From contig NZ_CP100763.1 in the NCBI RefSeq assembly GCF_024296685.1, forward strand, positions 1,798,001 through 1,862,000: DNA of 64,000 nucleotides, written 5' to 3'. This DNA comes from Natrinema marinum. GTDB lineage: Archaea; Halobacteriota; Halobacteria; Halobacteriales; Natrialbaceae. Made by a program: the position numbers and the translations under genes. Position 1 is the first letter of the stretch, and every line of letters starts with the position of its first letter. The notes beneath the pieces were generated by a model. That model did no database searches and was not told the origin of the DNA. It saw only the letters and a program-made list of their open reading frames with translations. Shown here piece by piece: positions 54,363-63,956 of the stretch.

Positions 54363-54572
54363 CGCGCTGGGGTACGCGCGCCTGCTATAAAATCACCCAT
54401 AGTCATCGATTCACACAACGCAGCCGTCCGGTGAATCGTCGCTTCGACACCGTTCGTCGATCCGAGCGATGGACGAGATCGGACGACTGCGGCCGGATAT
54501 CGGTCTGTCGGTTGCTATCCCCGAACCGCCACGTCCGCCACAGGTTTCCCCGACCGGGCCGTACGCCGTGAC

Positions 54573-54923
54573 ATGACCGCGACCGACAGACCGACTCGGC
54601 TGGCGACCGGCGACGACCTCGACGCCTTCGTCGACTCCCACGACGTGGCGCTCGTGGAGTTTTACACCAGCGGCTGTGCGATGTGTCAGGCGATGGAGCC
54701 GGTGCTCGGAAACGTCGCTCGCGCCACTGCCGTCGCGATCGGGATGGTCAACCCTGGCGACGACATCGGACTCGTCGATCGGTTCGACGTCCGATCGGTG
54801 CCGACGCTGGTTCTGTTCGAAGACGGGGACGAGACCGCGCGGCTGGCCGAGGGGTTCCAGGGCGGCGACGCGGTCACCGACTTCCTGGCCGATCACGTCC
54901 CGACCGCCGTGGAGGCGGAGTGA
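54573..54923 (+). CDS. Thioredoxin family protein
   Basis: 116 residues, one thioredoxin fold: VALVEFYTSGCAMCQAMEPV contains the active site CAMC (two Cys), then GMVNPGDDIGLVDRFDVRSV and the cis-proline loop SVPTLVLFEDG. CAMC replaces the usual CGPC, so its redox potential may differ. It probably acts as a disulfide oxidoreductase in the cytoplasm. Divergent from the zinc-ribbon gene. Confidence 0.88.
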   Translation: MTATDRPTRLATGDDLDAFVDSHDVALVEFYTSGCAMCQAMEPVLGNVARATAVAIGMVNPGDDIGLVDRFDVRSVPTLVLFEDGDETARLAEGFQGGDAVTDFLADHVPTAVEAE

Positions 54924-54972
54924 CGCCAGCGGCCGCGTGTCTCGAGTCGCGACGACCGACGCTCGTCCGTGA

Positions 54973-54979
54973 ACGCTTA
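54973..54979 (+). promoter_or_regulatory. Box A-like promoter of the exonuclease-helicase pair
   Basis: The AT-rich core of GCTTATGG near 54975-54982 is about 28 nt before ATG 55006, predicting a leaderless transcript. Confidence 0.4.
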
Positions 54980-55005
54980 TGGCCGCTCGCCGGCATGCAA
55001 CGGCT

Positions 55006-56502
55006 ATGACCGCGGGGGAGGGAACCGACCTGCTAGCGCTGCGCTGTGACGCCGTCGCCGATCTGACGAGCGCGGCGCTGGCCGATCTCCTCGAGTACGT
55101 CGATCCCGACCTGCTCTACGTCGTCCGGGAGGACACCGACGTTCGAGTCGCGAGCCGGCTCCGCCGCGCGTTCGACGGGCCGGTCGTCGCCGCGGCCGGT
55201 CCCGCCGACGTGCGACGCGAGACAGTCGCGGGCGTCTCGTTCGCGTTCGCAAGTTCAGTATCGCTGCTCGACCCCAACGAGGTGGACGGCCCAGAACGGT
55301 CGGACGCCGATTTCGTCGTCTGCGACGACATCGCGCCGACGACCGATCCCGTCGCGCTCGAGGCAACCCTCGCCGGCCGCGACGCTCTCGCGCGCTATCG
55401 GTCGCGGGCGAGCGAGTCGACGACCTTTCTCACCGGCGCGCTCGAGGCGAGTTACGACCACGTCTGGACGGCGACGGTCGACGGCGAGACCGTCCGGCTA
55501 CCGGTGCGTGGCGTCGCCCCGCTGCGCCGGTCCGGCGCGGCCGAACTCGCCTGCCTCACCTGCGACCGGAACGGCGCCGCAGCGGTTTCGTCGGTGCCGG
55601 CCGACCGGTTCGGGCTGCGGGCGCTGGCCGGTGTCGGCCCGACGACCGCCGAGCGGCTCCGGGCGAACGGGTACGACACGCGCGCGGCCGTCGCCGACGC
55701 GACCGAGACGGAGTTGCGATCGATCGAGGGCATCGGCGACGCGACGGCTCGAGAGGTCGTCACCAGCGCCCGCGCGCTCGCGGAGTCACGCGTCGTCCGC
55801 CGGAGCGACGAGCCGGTGCCGCCGGTGGCCGAGGGGGCGACGCCGCTGTTCGTCGATATCGAGACCGACGGGCTGCAGCCGACGATCATCTGGCTGATCG
55901 GTGTCTACGACCCCGAGCGCGACGCGTACGTCGACTTCGCCGACACCGACCCGGGCCGGGACGACCCCGGCGCGGCGACTCGCGAGTTCGTCTCGTGGCT
56001 GGCCGCCGAGTACGACTCCCCGTCGCTCGTCGCGTGGAACGGCCACGCGTTCGACTACGAACACCTCGAGCGTTTCATTACTCGCTATGCGCCCGAGTAC
56101 CGCGACTACTGGTCCGAGAACGTCTACAGGTACGACCTCTACGACTGGGCCGTCCGCCGGAACAACGCCGTCCTGCCAGGGCGGACGAACCGACTCGAGG
56201 ACGTGGCCGCGGCGCTTGGCTGCGAGCGATCCGGGCCGGCGGCGGCCCTCGACGGGAAGACGGTGGCCGAGCGGGTTCGACGGCTGCTCGAGGCATCGAG
56301 CGACGACGCCGACGGCACAGACGCCGATGGCGAGCCGGCGAGCGCACCGACGATCGACTGGACGGCCGCCCGGAGGTACTGCGAGGCCGACGTGCGCGAA
56401 CTGGCCGCGGTCGCCGACGCGATCGCGGCGGCCGAGCCGGCGACCGACGGGGATCGAGCGACCGACGGCGAAACGACCCAGACCGGACTCGCGGACTTTT
56501 GA
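55006..56502 (+). CDS. YprB-like DEDD exonuclease-domain protein with helix-hairpin-helix (MrfB-like)
   Basis: 498 residues from ATG 55006. An N-terminal domain (about 1-190) of unknown fold is followed by a helix-hairpin-helix region (about 205-262: LRALAGVGPTTAERLRANGY and LRSIEGIGDATAREVVTSAR). The C-terminal 215 residues form an RNase H-like nuclease: FVDIETDGLQPTIIWLIGVY (first Asp and Glu), VAWNGHAFDYEHL (second Asp), and YCEADVRELAAV (last Asp). Bacterial YprB/MrfB is the partner of the helicase YprA/MrfA, which is encoded two bases downstream. Confidence 0.8.
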   Translation: MTAGEGTDLLALRCDAVADLTSAALADLLEYVDPDLLYVVREDTDVRVASRLRRAFDGPVVAAAGPADVRRETVAGVSFAFASSVSLLDPNEVDGPERSDADFVVCDDIAPTTDPVALEATLAGRDALARYRSRASESTTFLTGALEASYDHVWTATVDGETVRLPVRGVAPLRRSGAAELACLTCDRNGAAAVSSVPADRFGLRALAGVGPTTAERLRANGYDTRAAVADATETELRSIEGIGDATAREVVTSARALAESRVVRRSDEPVPPVAEGATPLFVDIETDGLQPTIIWLIGVYDPERDAYVDFADTDPGRDDPGAATREFVSWLAAEYDSPSLVAWNGHAFDYEHLERFITRYAPEYRDYWSENVYRYDLYDWAVRRNNAVLPGRTNRLEDVAAALGCERSGPAAALDGKTVAERVRRLLEASSDDADGTDADGEPASAPTIDWTAARRYCEADVRELAAVADAIAAAEPATDGDRATDGETTQTGLADF

Positions 56503-56504
56503 CC

Positions 56505-59039
56505 ATGCCACCAGACGATACCGACACCACGATCGAGGACGGACTCGAGACCGACTCGGGCGGCCTCGCGCTGACCGCCGAAGAGTTGCGCGAGACGTAC
56601 CCGTCGAAGCGCTACCACGGACAGCTTCACGAGACGTTTACGCTGCCGGCCGAGTCGGCCAGCCACGTGCCAGCCGAGGAGGTGTTGCCGTCCGATCTCG
56701 CGGCGCGCCTGCGGGTCGACCCCTGGAGTCACCAGGCGGCGGCGCTCGAGGCGCTCGCTGACGGCGAGAACGTCTGCGTGGCGACCTCGACGTCCTCCGG
56801 GAAGACGTACGTCTACGGGTTACACGTCGCGCGACGGTTCCGGAAGAATCCGGACGTCCGCGCGCTGCTCGTCTACCCGACGAAGGCGCTCAGCCGCGAT
56901 CAGGAGCGCGAGTTGAACGATCTCTTCGACGCGCTCGGGCTGGACGTCACGGTCGGGGTCTACGACGGCGACACGAAACGTGAGGAAAAGCGGCGCATCC
57001 GCGAGGAGGCCAACGTCGTCATCACGAACGTCGCCGGGCTGAACCAGTACCTCGAGGGCCACCACCGCTGGGCCGCGTTCCACGCGAACTGCGAGCTGAT
57101 CGTCGTCGACGAGGCCCACGCGTGGACCGGCATCAGCGGGATGCACGCCGCTTGGGTCCTCCGGCGGACTCGCCGGGTGATCGACTGGTACGGCGGCGAC
57201 CCCCAATACGTGCTGACGACCGCGACGATCGGCAACCCGGCCGAGCATGCGAAGGCACTGACCGGCGAGCCGGCAGCGGTGATCGACGAGGACGGCTCGC
57301 CGAGCGGCCGCCGTCACCTCGCGTTCTGGGACCCGCCGATGGACGAGGACAGCGGTTGCGCCGCCGAGGGAAGCGAGAGCGCCGGGTGGTCGCCGAGCAA
57401 ACGCCCGGCCACCGTCGAAGCGCCCGAGGTCTGGGCGCACTGCTGTTATCACGGCGTCCCCTCGTTGCTGTTCTGTGATTCCAGAAAAGGAACCGAACTG
57501 GCCGCCGGTCGCGCGCGCGAGTACCTCGAGAACCCGACGCTTCCCTACCACGGATCGACCGACCTCGCCGCGTACAACGCGGGCCACGGCAAGCGCTCTC
57601 GGCAGGGGACCGAGAACCGACTCAAGAGCGGCGACCTCGACGGCGTCGCGACGACCAGCGCGCTCGAGGTCGGCATCGACGTCGGCGGGATCGACGGCAC
57701 CGTCCTGCTGGGCTATCCCGGCTCGAGACAGTCGTTCTGGCAACGGATCGGCCGCGCGGGCCGGGGCGAGCGCGAGTCGCTCTCGGTGTTCGTCCCCGCA
57801 CACGCGACGCTCGACCAGTACATCTTGCGCCACCCGGCCTACCTCCTCGAGGAGGACCCCGAGAGCGCGGTCGTCGACCTCGAGAACAACCCCGTCTATC
57901 TGCAGCATCTTCGCTGTGCCGCTCAGGAGCTGCCGCTCCGGGGGGAGGACGCGGCTCGGTTCGGCGGGCGCGACCGCCTCGAGCGCGCCGTCGAGTACGG
58001 CCGGCGGACGGGCGATCTCGAGGGATCGCTCGCGGGCGGGGTGACCTACGCCCACCGGGACCGACCCCAGGACGGGATCAGTCTCTACGCGTCGGGCGGG
58101 AACGCCTTCGAGGTCCGGCTGGCCGGCGAGGGGTCGATCGATCACCAGCCGATCGGTCGCGCACGCGCGTATCGGGACTACCACGAGGGCGCGACGGTGC
58201 TCTATCGCGGCGACCAGTACGAGGTCGTCGCGCTGTGCGAGGACCGGCCCCGGCCGTTCGTCGAACTCGAGCCGGTCGACGTCGACTACTACACGCAATC
58301 CCAACGGCAGACGACGATTTACGACACTGAGGTCCGCGAGTCCCGCGACGTGGGACCGTTCCGGCTCAACTGGGGGTACGGCACCGTCACCGTCCGCTAC
58401 GATACGTTTTCGAAACGAGAGATCGGCTCCGGCGACGTCCGCGAGGTCGGCCTCGAGACGGGCGTCCCGCCCCTGGAGATGCGCACGCAACTGTGCTGGG
58501 CCGAGGTGCCGGCCGCGGTCGAGCGGGCCGTGACGACCGCCCACAGCGACTACCGCAACGCCGACTGCGAGGACCTCCCGCCGCGGCTCCACGGCTACCT
58601 CGGCGGGATCCACGCCATCGAGCACGCGATGATCGGCGTCGCGCCCCTCGAGCTGACCGTCGACGCGGCCGACCTCGGCGGGCTCGCGACGAACCGGCTG
58701 CCCGACGGCTCCGACGCCAGCGGCTGGTTCATCTACGACGGCATCGAGGGGGGCCTTGGCTTCTCGCGGCGCATCTACGAGGAGTACGAGGCGGTCGCTC
58801 GCCGGGCGCGGGAGCTGATGACCGACTGCGACTGTGGGCGCGACGAGGGCTGTCCGGCCTGTCTGATGGACCCGCGCTGTGGCAACGATAACCGACCGCT
58901 GTACGCGCCCGCCGCGACCGACGTGATCGACGCGCTGCTGGGCGAGATGGATCGAATGGAAGCCACGGTCGAGTCGACTGCCAGCGAGGGCGGCGAGACC
59001 GATGGCGACGAGCGACGGCCGCCGGCGTCGGTCTCGTAG
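56505..59039 (+). CDS. DEAH-box helicase of the YprA/Hrq1 family (MrfA-like)
   Basis: 844 residues from ATG 56505. Motif I is TSTSSGKT (about 82-89), Ia VYPTKALSRDQ, II VDEAH (about 201-205), III TTATIGNP and VI QRIGRAGRGE (about 412-421). The C-terminus has a zinc-type Cys cluster DCDCGRDEGCPACLMDPRCG (about 773-792) typical of DUF1998 helicases. Bacterial MrfA unwinds DNA in 3'-5' direction in repair of mitomycin damage. Two bases separate the nuclease stop from this start. Confidence 0.9.
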   Translation: MPPDDTDTTIEDGLETDSGGLALTAEELRETYPSKRYHGQLHETFTLPAESASHVPAEEVLPSDLAARLRVDPWSHQAAALEALADGENVCVATSTSSGKTYVYGLHVARRFRKNPDVRALLVYPTKALSRDQERELNDLFDALGLDVTVGVYDGDTKREEKRRIREEANVVITNVAGLNQYLEGHHRWAAFHANCELIVVDEAHAWTGISGMHAAWVLRRTRRVIDWYGGDPQYVLTTATIGNPAEHAKALTGEPAAVIDEDGSPSGRRHLAFWDPPMDEDSGCAAEGSESAGWSPSKRPATVEAPEVWAHCCYHGVPSLLFCDSRKGTELAAGRAREYLENPTLPYHGSTDLAAYNAGHGKRSRQGTENRLKSGDLDGVATTSALEVGIDVGGIDGTVLLGYPGSRQSFWQRIGRAGRGERESLSVFVPAHATLDQYILRHPAYLLEEDPESAVVDLENNPVYLQHLRCAAQELPLRGEDAARFGGRDRLERAVEYGRRTGDLEGSLAGGVTYAHRDRPQDGISLYASGGNAFEVRLAGEGSIDHQPIGRARAYRDYHEGATVLYRGDQYEVVALCEDRPRPFVELEPVDVDYYTQSQRQTTIYDTEVRESRDVGPFRLNWGYGTVTVRYDTFSKREIGSGDVREVGLETGVPPLEMRTQLCWAEVPAAVERAVTTAHSDYRNADCEDLPPRLHGYLGGIHAIEHAMIGVAPLELTVDAADLGGLATNRLPDGSDASGWFIYDGIEGGLGFSRRIYEEYEAVARRARELMTDCDCGRDEGCPACLMDPRCGNDNRPLYAPAATDVIDALLGEMDRMEATVESTASEGGETDGDERRPPASVS

Positions 59040-59040
59040 G

Positions 59041-59397
59041 CTACTCGTCGGGCTCGAGGTCGCTGGGATCGAGTTCGTCCGCAAGGTACCGCTCGCCGGC
59101 GTCGGTCAGTTCGTAGACGCCGGGCATGAGTTTCTCGAGCAATCCGTATTTCGTCAGCTCGCGGCAACGAAACGACGCGTAGTTCCCCCGCGCGAGTCCG
59201 TCTTCTTCTATCTGCGACGGTTCGAAGATCTCCTCGTCGGAGGCGAACAACTCGAGGATCGGTTTGTCGACGGGGTGCATCCACTCGGCGTCCGTCTCCT
59301 CGTCCGCGAGTTCACCCTCCGCGTCGGGGTCGCCCTCGCGTTCCGACTCTGGCTCCGATTCCGGTTCGGGGTCGGCGTCGGTCGTGGAGTCGTCCAT
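59041..59397 (-). CDS. Winged-helix protein with acidic N-terminus (PhiH1-repressor-like)
   Basis: 118 residues. The first 40 are almost all Asp, Glu and Pro. The winged helix (about 42-108) reads VDKPILELFASDEEIFEPSQ, GNYASFRCRELTKYGLLEKL and PGVYELTDAGERYLADEL. This pattern is common in haloarchaeal DNA-binding proteins related to the phiH1 repressor. It ends one base from the helicase stop, tail to tail. Confidence 0.78.
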   Translation of the reverse strand: MDDSTTDADPEPESEPESEREGDPDAEGELADEETDAEWMHPVDKPILELFASDEEIFEPSQIEEDGLARGNYASFRCRELTKYGLLEKLMPGVYELTDAGERYLADELDPSDLEPDE

Positions 59398-59456
59398 TGA
59401 GGGACACGTTGCGCTCCGGCAAGGAACGTCTGTCGCTCTCGAGGCGGGCGGGCCGG

Positions 59457-59870
59457 CTACGAACGGTCCGGCGCGCCGTAGTCGACGTGGACGTTCGGCG
59501 TCCTCGCCGGCTCGAGGCCCGTGATCTCGCGGTCGACGAACGTCACGTCGGTCAGATCGCCCGAGAAGCGAAACGACACCGTGTCGCGCTCGACAGTTCC
59601 CTCGACCGTGGTCCCCGAGCGGACAGTCACGTGCCCGGTCCCCGTTTCCTCGGCCGGTTCGATCTCGCCGTCGACGGTGAGTTCGAAACTCGTGGGGGTC
59701 CCCTGACCGATGATCGTCAGCGTGTTTCGGTCGTCGTCCGCTTTCGGTCGCGTCGCCGCGATCGTCGCGGTCGCCGCCGTCTCGGTGCCGACCGGCGACG
59801 GGGATCGATCCCTCGGCTCGGCGGGCAACGGCGTACTATCGCGGTCGGGCGTCGCGCTCTCGCGTGTCAT
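59457..59870 (-). CDS. Haloarchaeal beta-rich protein of unknown function
   Basis: 137 residues. A polar N-terminus of about 45 residues precedes a beta-rich domain: RNTLTIIGQGTPTSFELTVD, then GHVTVRSGTTVEGTVERDTV and FRFSGDLTDVTFVDREI. GCTTATACT on the minus strand near 59895-59903 gives a box A about 29 nt upstream. I see no signal peptide or catalytic motif. The beta domain resembles ligand-free modules seen in other haloarchaeal surface or carbohydrate-related proteins, but I would not assign a role. Confidence 0.65.
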   Translation of the reverse strand: MTRESATPDRDSTPLPAEPRDRSPSPVGTETAATATIAATRPKADDDRNTLTIIGQGTPTSFELTVDGEIEPAEETGTGHVTVRSGTTVEGTVERDTVSFRFSGDLTDVTFVDREITGLEPARTPNVHVDYGAPDRS

Positions 59871-60011
59871 ATGGTGGAGTCAGTCGGGGACGACAGTATA
59901 AGCCTTCTCACCGAGCGAACGGTCAGAACGGTCGAAATACAACCGCTCGAGGGAATCCCGAAACGGTGCGCGACAGTCCCCGCATTCTGTCGGCCGCTCG
60001 CGCGTCGAGCC

Positions 60012-63000
60012 TCAGGTCGACGGCGCCGCGAGCAGCGACTCGAACACCTTCTTCTGTGCCCGCCGGAGGTGCTGGTGAAACGTCGCCGGGGCGATGTCGA
60101 GCGAGTCGGCGACGTCTTCGCCGGAGGCGTCGCGGGGCCACTCGAAGAAGCCGGCGTGGAAGGCCGCCTCGAGGGTCGCCCGCTGTCGGTCGGTGAGCGC
60201 CCCCGAGAGGACGTCCCGGACCTGTTCGGCCGTCTCATCGCGACGCGTGATCTGGCGGTGTTTCAGCAGTTCCGCGGTCGGGTACGCCGTCTGGACGGTA
60301 TCGATAACCCGACGGATATCACCGCCCGGTGCCTGATGGATCGTCATCCGGTAGTCGCCGTCTTCGATGGCGGCAGTTTCGATGGCCCCGCCGAGCGAGG
60401 CGACGGCCGACAGCACCGGGGGTTCCGAGAGCCGCAGTTCGAAGTGCCGCCGTCCGCTATCGGATCGGAACGTCACGTCGACCCAGTGGGGGATCGCGTC
60501 GACGAGGGCCTCGACGCTCTCGACGGCGTCCTCGGTTGTGGCCCCGTAGACGAGGTACTCGTCGTCCTCGATGGGGACCGTGTGATCGAGCGAGATCGTG
60601 CCGTCGGTCTCGAGGTCGATCCCGAGCGTCTCGAAGAGGTCCCGGATGCGGAACTCGAGTTCGACGACCTCGTCGCTCATCAGCGCCCGCTTGCGCTCGG
60701 CGGCGGCGATGGCGTGACCGACCACCTCCCCGAGTTGACCGATCACCGTCCGCTCTTGACCCTCGAACGCGTTCGGTCGCTCGGCGTACACGTTCAGGAC
60801 GCCGTAGACGGTACCTTGGTGGGCGATCGGGATCGCCGCCGAGGAGCGGAAGCCGTACTGTTCGATGTGGTCCCGCCAGGGATCGTACCTCGAGTCGGTC
60901 TCGATGTCCTGTGACGTCTGGATCTCGCGGTTCTGAACGGCCCTCCCCGTCAGCCCCATACTGCGCTCGTCGTCCGGATCGACGGAGATCGTGACCTCGT
61001 CGAGATAGCCCTCGACGCCCGCTTCGACCTGCAGGTCGACCGTCTGTGAAGCCACGTCGACATCGCCGATCCAGGCGAACAGGTAGGAGTCGGAGTCGGC
61101 GAGGTGGTCGCAGACGACCCGCTCGATCTCTTCGCGCGTGGACTGGTCGACGACCGCCTCGGTGATGCGCTGAACCACGTTGTTCAAATTGTTGAGCGCG
61201 GCGAGTTGCTCGCGTTGGCGCTCGAGTTCCCGTTCGCGTTGCTTCTGCTCGGTGATCTCCTGTGACATCGCCATGGCGGCGAACGCGTCGCCGCTATCGT
61301 CGCGAACCGGGAAGAACTGGAACTGATAGGTCCTGCCGTCGATCGTGTCCTCGAACTCGGCGGCGTCTCCGTCGAGCGCAGCCTCGTACGGCGGGATGAC
61401 GACCTCTGCGATCTGATCGGGGAGCGCGTCGTGCAGGTGTTCGCCCTCGAGGTCCGATCGCGTCATATCCGCGTTCCCCTCCGGCGTGCCGCCGAAGGTG
61501 ATGTACCGGAGGTCCTCGTCGACGAGCGCAACGGCACCGTTGGGAAAGTTCTCGACCAGCGCTCGGTACCGCCGCTGGATTTCCTCGAGTTCGCGCTCGC
61601 GCTCCTTGCGCTCGGTCATATCAGTAAAGTATACAGACAGCCCCGACTCCGAGGGATAGAGCCGGACGGTCTCCCAGATCCCGAGCGGCTCGGAGAAGCG
61701 CTCGAAACTCATCGCGGTCTGGGTCGCCATCGCCGTCTCGAAGCGCTCGCGGATCGGGTCGTCGTCGGGGACGGGCAGCGCTTCCCAGACGATCTGGCCG
61801 AGCAGGTCCGCCTCGTCGCGGCCGAGGAGGTCCTCGGCGCGGTCGTTGACGTACGTGAACCGAAACTCGTCGTCGACCGCGTAGAACGCGTCGTCGACGC
61901 GATCGAACACCTCCTCGAGTTCGCTCTCCAGATCGTCGCGCTGGCGCTCGAGACGGCGAGACTGCTCCTCGAGTCGCGTGACGTCGGCCATCGCGACGAC
62001 GACGCCGGTCTCGTCCGAAAGCGGCGTGGCGTTTACCGACAGCCAGCGGGTTCCCTCGTCGGGCGCGTCGACCCGGACGCGCTGGTCGATGACCGTTTCG
62101 CCGGTCGCGAGCGCTCGTGGGGCGGGTCGCTCCGGATACGGGACCACCTCGCCGTCCTCGTCGAGCAGCGGCCGGTCCCCCAGCACGTACGTCTCGGAGT
62201 CGTCCCCGCCGAGTCCGAGGTACTCGGTGAAGTGTCGGTTCACGCGCCGCGACTGGCCGTCGGTGTCGAAGACGCCGATCCCCGTCGGGCTGATCTCGAG
62301 GATCCGCTCCAGGAGGGCGTGTTCGCGGCGCAGCTCGCGCTCGCGTTCGCGCTGATCGGTCATGTCCCGGATGACCTTCGCGTACCCCTCGAGGTCGCCG
62401 TCGTCGTCGCGAATCGCGGTAATGGTGACGCTGGCCCAGAACCGAGAGCCGTCGGCTCGGACGCGCCACCCTTCGCTTTCGGTTGATCCCGTCTCGGCGG
62501 CTTCTCTCAAACTCGACTCGGGGACGCCCGCTCGCCGGTCCTCGTCCGTGTAGAACACGGAGACGTGTTCACCCAGCACGTCTTCCGGCGCGTAGCCTTT
62601 GATCTGTTCGGCCCCCGCGTTCCAGCTGCGGACGTGACCGGCAGCGTCGAGCATGAAGATCGCGTCCTCCTCGACGGCGTCGACCAGCGATTCGAACTTC
62701 GTTCGATTTTCCCGCCGCATGCGCTCCGTGTGCCTTTGCTCGGTGACATCATAGTAGAGTTCGATGCGACCGCCTGCGTACGCGCCCGACTCGATCGGCT
62801 CGCTTCGGTGCTCGAGCCAGCGCTCCTCGCGGCCCTCGCCCTCGGTCACGCGACACTCGAACCGTTCAGCGTGCGCGTTCTCCTCGTAGGTCGCCAGTAC
62901 GGCGTCGGCAAATCGGTCGCCATCGTCGATCAGCGACGCGATGCGTTCCCGGACGAGTGTCGGTTTGTCCCGGCCGAGGACCTGCTCGCGCTCGAGCCCG

Positions 63001-63359
63001 AAGTAGCGCTCGGTCGTCTCGTTGAGCCACGCCACCTTGAACGCCTCATCGAGGACGAACACCGCGACTTCGGCGTCGTCGAGCACGTCGTCGATCAGCG
63101 ACGCAGTGACGCCCTTCCCCGCTCCGGCGTCGCCATCCCGATCGGCCGCCGCTCGAGGCCGCCACCACACGCGTCCGCTCGCGCCGACCTTCTTCGTCTC
63201 GAGTTCGCCGTGATCGACGAGTCGCTCGAGCCGTTCGTACGTGCTCCGGCGACCGAGGTCGAGCCGGTCGGCCACCTCGGTCGTCGTCCGTGGGATTTCG
63301 CTCCCGTCGAAGATCGCGAGCGTCTCCCGAAGGCTCTCGGTCAGCGAGCGCGATGTCAT
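60012..63359 (-). CDS. Multi-PAS/GAF bacterioopsin-activator (Bat)-type transcription regulator
   Basis: 1115 residues from ATG 63359 (TTGATACGG near 63382-63390 is the box A). Domain order: winged helix (about 15-70, TTTEVADRLDLGRRSTYERL), then PAS domains at about 95-210, 220-335, 340-460, 470-585 and 590-705. These include FKVAWLNETTERYFGLEREQ and VRSWNAGAEQIKGYAPEDVL. A GAF domain (about 715-870, SYLFAWIGDVDVASQTVDLQ) precedes the Bat domain and C-terminal HTH_10 (LTDRQRATLEAAFHAGFFEW, then LDIAPATFHQHLRRAQKKVF). It lacks a kinase domain, so it senses and regulates directly, perhaps light, redox or small molecules. Confidence 0.92.
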   Translation of the reverse strand: MTSRSLTESLRETLAIFDGSEIPRTTTEVADRLDLGRRSTYERLERLVDHGELETKKVGASGRVWWRPRAAADRDGDAGAGKGVTASLIDDVLDDAEVAVFVLDEAFKVAWLNETTERYFGLEREQVLGRDKPTLVRERIASLIDDGDRFADAVLATYEENAHAERFECRVTEGEGREERWLEHRSEPIESGAYAGGRIELYYDVTEQRHTERMRRENRTKFESLVDAVEEDAIFMLDAAGHVRSWNAGAEQIKGYAPEDVLGEHVSVFYTDEDRRAGVPESSLREAAETGSTESEGWRVRADGSRFWASVTITAIRDDDGDLEGYAKVIRDMTDQRERERELRREHALLERILEISPTGIGVFDTDGQSRRVNRHFTEYLGLGGDDSETYVLGDRPLLDEDGEVVPYPERPAPRALATGETVIDQRVRVDAPDEGTRWLSVNATPLSDETGVVVAMADVTRLEEQSRRLERQRDDLESELEEVFDRVDDAFYAVDDEFRFTYVNDRAEDLLGRDEADLLGQIVWEALPVPDDDPIRERFETAMATQTAMSFERFSEPLGIWETVRLYPSESGLSVYFTDMTERKERERELEEIQRRYRALVENFPNGAVALVDEDLRYITFGGTPEGNADMTRSDLEGEHLHDALPDQIAEVVIPPYEAALDGDAAEFEDTIDGRTYQFQFFPVRDDSGDAFAAMAMSQEITEQKQRERELERQREQLAALNNLNNVVQRITEAVVDQSTREEIERVVCDHLADSDSYLFAWIGDVDVASQTVDLQVEAGVEGYLDEVTISVDPDDERSMGLTGRAVQNREIQTSQDIETDSRYDPWRDHIEQYGFRSSAAIPIAHQGTVYGVLNVYAERPNAFEGQERTVIGQLGEVVGHAIAAAERKRALMSDEVVELEFRIRDLFETLGIDLETDGTISLDHTVPIEDDEYLVYGATTEDAVESVEALVDAIPHWVDVTFRSDSGRRHFELRLSEPPVLSAVASLGGAIETAAIEDGDYRMTIHQAPGGDIRRVIDTVQTAYPTAELLKHRQITRRDETAEQVRDVLSGALTDRQRATLEAAFHAGFFEWPRDASGEDVADSLDIAPATFHQHLRRAQKKVFESLLAAPST

Positions 63360-63581
63360 TGGTACACACAGTGACTCAAACCGTATCAACCCTCCGCCGA
63401 TGGAACCCAATCGAGGAGGCGACGCGAACGGGTCCACTGCTCGTTTCGCGGTCGCGTTTCCGCAGGCGAAACGGGACTGGCGGAGAAGACCACCTAAACA
63501 CATCTAGTATACCCTTACCCGTGAACGGATACTGAATGGATACATGCGGGCCGACGATAGCCGGCCGGCACGACTCTCTCC

Positions 63582-63920
63582 ATGACCTACCCTGCACACG
63601 AGGCGACGGAGAATCGACCGATGCTTCCGGACGGACTCGAGAGCCACCGTCACCGACTGCTCACCTCGACGCGGCGGCGACTGACGCTCGACGTTCTCGC
63701 AGGCGTCACCGAACCGGTCTCCCTCTCGGAACTGGCGACGGGCATCGTCGCTCGAGAGGACGGCGTCGACGCGGTCGACGAGGCGTCCGTCGGGCCCGTC
63801 TCCGTCGACCTCCACCACGTGCATCTCCCGCTGATGGCCGACATCGGGATCATCGACTACGATCCGGAAACGCGGCGTATCGAATCCTGTCCTACTCGAG
63901 CCGACTCACAGAATATGTAG
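63582..63920 (+). CDS. Small winged-helix protein of the DUF7344 type
   Basis: 112 residues from ATG 63582. The haloarchaeal DUF7344 pattern is HRLLTSTRRRLTLDVLAGVT, PVSLSELATGIVARE, then VDLHHVHLPLMADIGIIDYD, a winged helix whose last strand reads GIIDYDPETRRI. The start is uncertain; no strong box A precedes it. It is divergent from the multi-PAS regulator across a 220-base spacer and may be part of the same circuit. Confidence 0.75.
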   Translation: MTYPAHEATENRPMLPDGLESHRHRLLTSTRRRLTLDVLAGVTEPVSLSELATGIVAREDGVDAVDEASVGPVSVDLHHVHLPLMADIGIIDYDPETRRIESCPTRADSQNM

Positions 63921-63956
63921 ACGACCGGCTGGGCTCGTCGCGTTCGTCCCGGCCGG

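Noticed and set aside
56820-59084. 754-codon open frame antisense to the helicase gene
   Set aside because: Same shadow effect. The plus strand has all helicase motifs and typical acidic composition.
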